Shown here one piece after another: positions 63,838 to 64,000 of a stretch of DNA of 64,000 bases. The notes below the pieces were generated by a model, which was given only the letters and a program-made list of their open reading frames with translations, was not told where the DNA came from and ran no database searches. Both the position numbers and the translations under genes were made by a program. Within the stretch, counting starts at the first letter, position 1; the number at the start of each line of letters is the position of its first letter. The DNA comes from Peribacillus frigoritolerans (GTDB taxonomy: Bacteria; Bacillota; Bacilli; Bacillales; Bacillaceae): assembly GCF_004358755.1 (NCBI RefSeq), contig NZ_SMZY01000001.1:868001-932000 (forward strand), written 5' to 3'.

Positions 63838-64000
63838 AAATCCCTCCTTTGTTTACTTCATCCTCGATGGTGCCATTATAAAGCTAATTCACTTTCTTCG
63901 TAAATGGTTGTGAGAGTATTAGGCAATGGTTTGATACGAATGTGATACCAATGGCATTTTTATATGTTGCATAATGATGTAAAAGGATTAATTTCTAGGA
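63838..64000. other. Upstream region of the AraC gene
   Basis: The last 163 bases contain the AraC ribosome binding site (63839-63846) and probably promoters in both directions. No coding start is seen before the edge. Confidence 0.4.

Overview
The window looks like a chromosome segment from a low-GC, spore-forming Bacillaceae (Bacillus or a close genus). Ribosome binding sites are strong (AGGAGG type), TTG and GTG starts are frequent, and most genes have Bacillus-type counterparts: CysL/CysJI, HxlA/HxlB/HxlR, YesM/YesN-like, YitT family, YkvR-like DUF3219, MnmA, GsiB-like KGG protein and RsbR-like STAS protein. I saw no rRNA, tRNA or CRISPR array.

Layout. 1-9.4 kb is ordinary chromosome: a secreted zinc carboxypeptidase cut by the left edge, a cation efflux protein, a lipoprotein, the divergent cysL / cysJI sulfite reductase locus, and an AlkC-type DNA repair gene whose promoter carries a near-perfect LexA box. 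9.4-15.7 kb is a formaldehyde module: hxlB-hxlA with divergent hxlR, then an operon of a tiny zinc-ribbon protein, zwf, gnd and pgi. Together these encode nearly all of the cyclic (dissimilatory) ribulose monophosphate route, which oxidises formaldehyde to CO2 and makes reduced nicotinamide cofactor. 15.9-19.3 kb holds resolvase and IS3 remnants and a second, decayed copy of the module (hxlB and hxlR broken, hxlA intact, a stub of gnd). 37.1-40.0 kb holds a third, more decayed copy (hxlB remnant, intact zinc-ribbon paralogue, zwf with an inverted internal segment).

Between the second and third copies, 19.4-35.1 kb, lies a carbohydrate island. It has a YesN/YesM-like two-component system with its own sugar-binding lipoprotein, a LacI regulator with three operator-like sites, a ribose-type ABC transporter (one binding protein frameshifted, an intact paralogue further on), two Gfo/Idh/MocA dehydrogenases and two TIM-barrel sugar isomerase/epimerases. 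This composition fits oxidative (3-keto) sugar catabolism. An Rrf2/NmrA divergent pair (35.3-36.8 kb) shares a 19-bp operator design with the Rrf2 gene at 18.3 kb.

40-49.5 kb is a run of stress and redox enzymes (iron alcohol dehydrogenase, DJ-1/PfpI, an SDR lacking its catalytic YxxxK, aldo/keto reductase, ArsR regulator, two LLM flavin oxidoreductases, DUF3219, an isolated mnmA) mixed with gene fragments, including a GC-rich peptidase-E-like fragment that looks foreign. 49.4-53 kb is degenerate: Rrf2 and RsbR remnants, a tandem repeat, a stand-alone MprF C-terminal-type protein and hairpins. 53-64 kb returns to chromosome-like genes: alpha/beta hydrolase, a SWIM/SNF2 helicase, a cupin with a tyrosine-rich head, DinB, a lipoprotein, an XRE regulator, a membrane-anchored PstS-like protein, a KGG stress protein behind a sigma-B-like promoter, and an AraC regulator.
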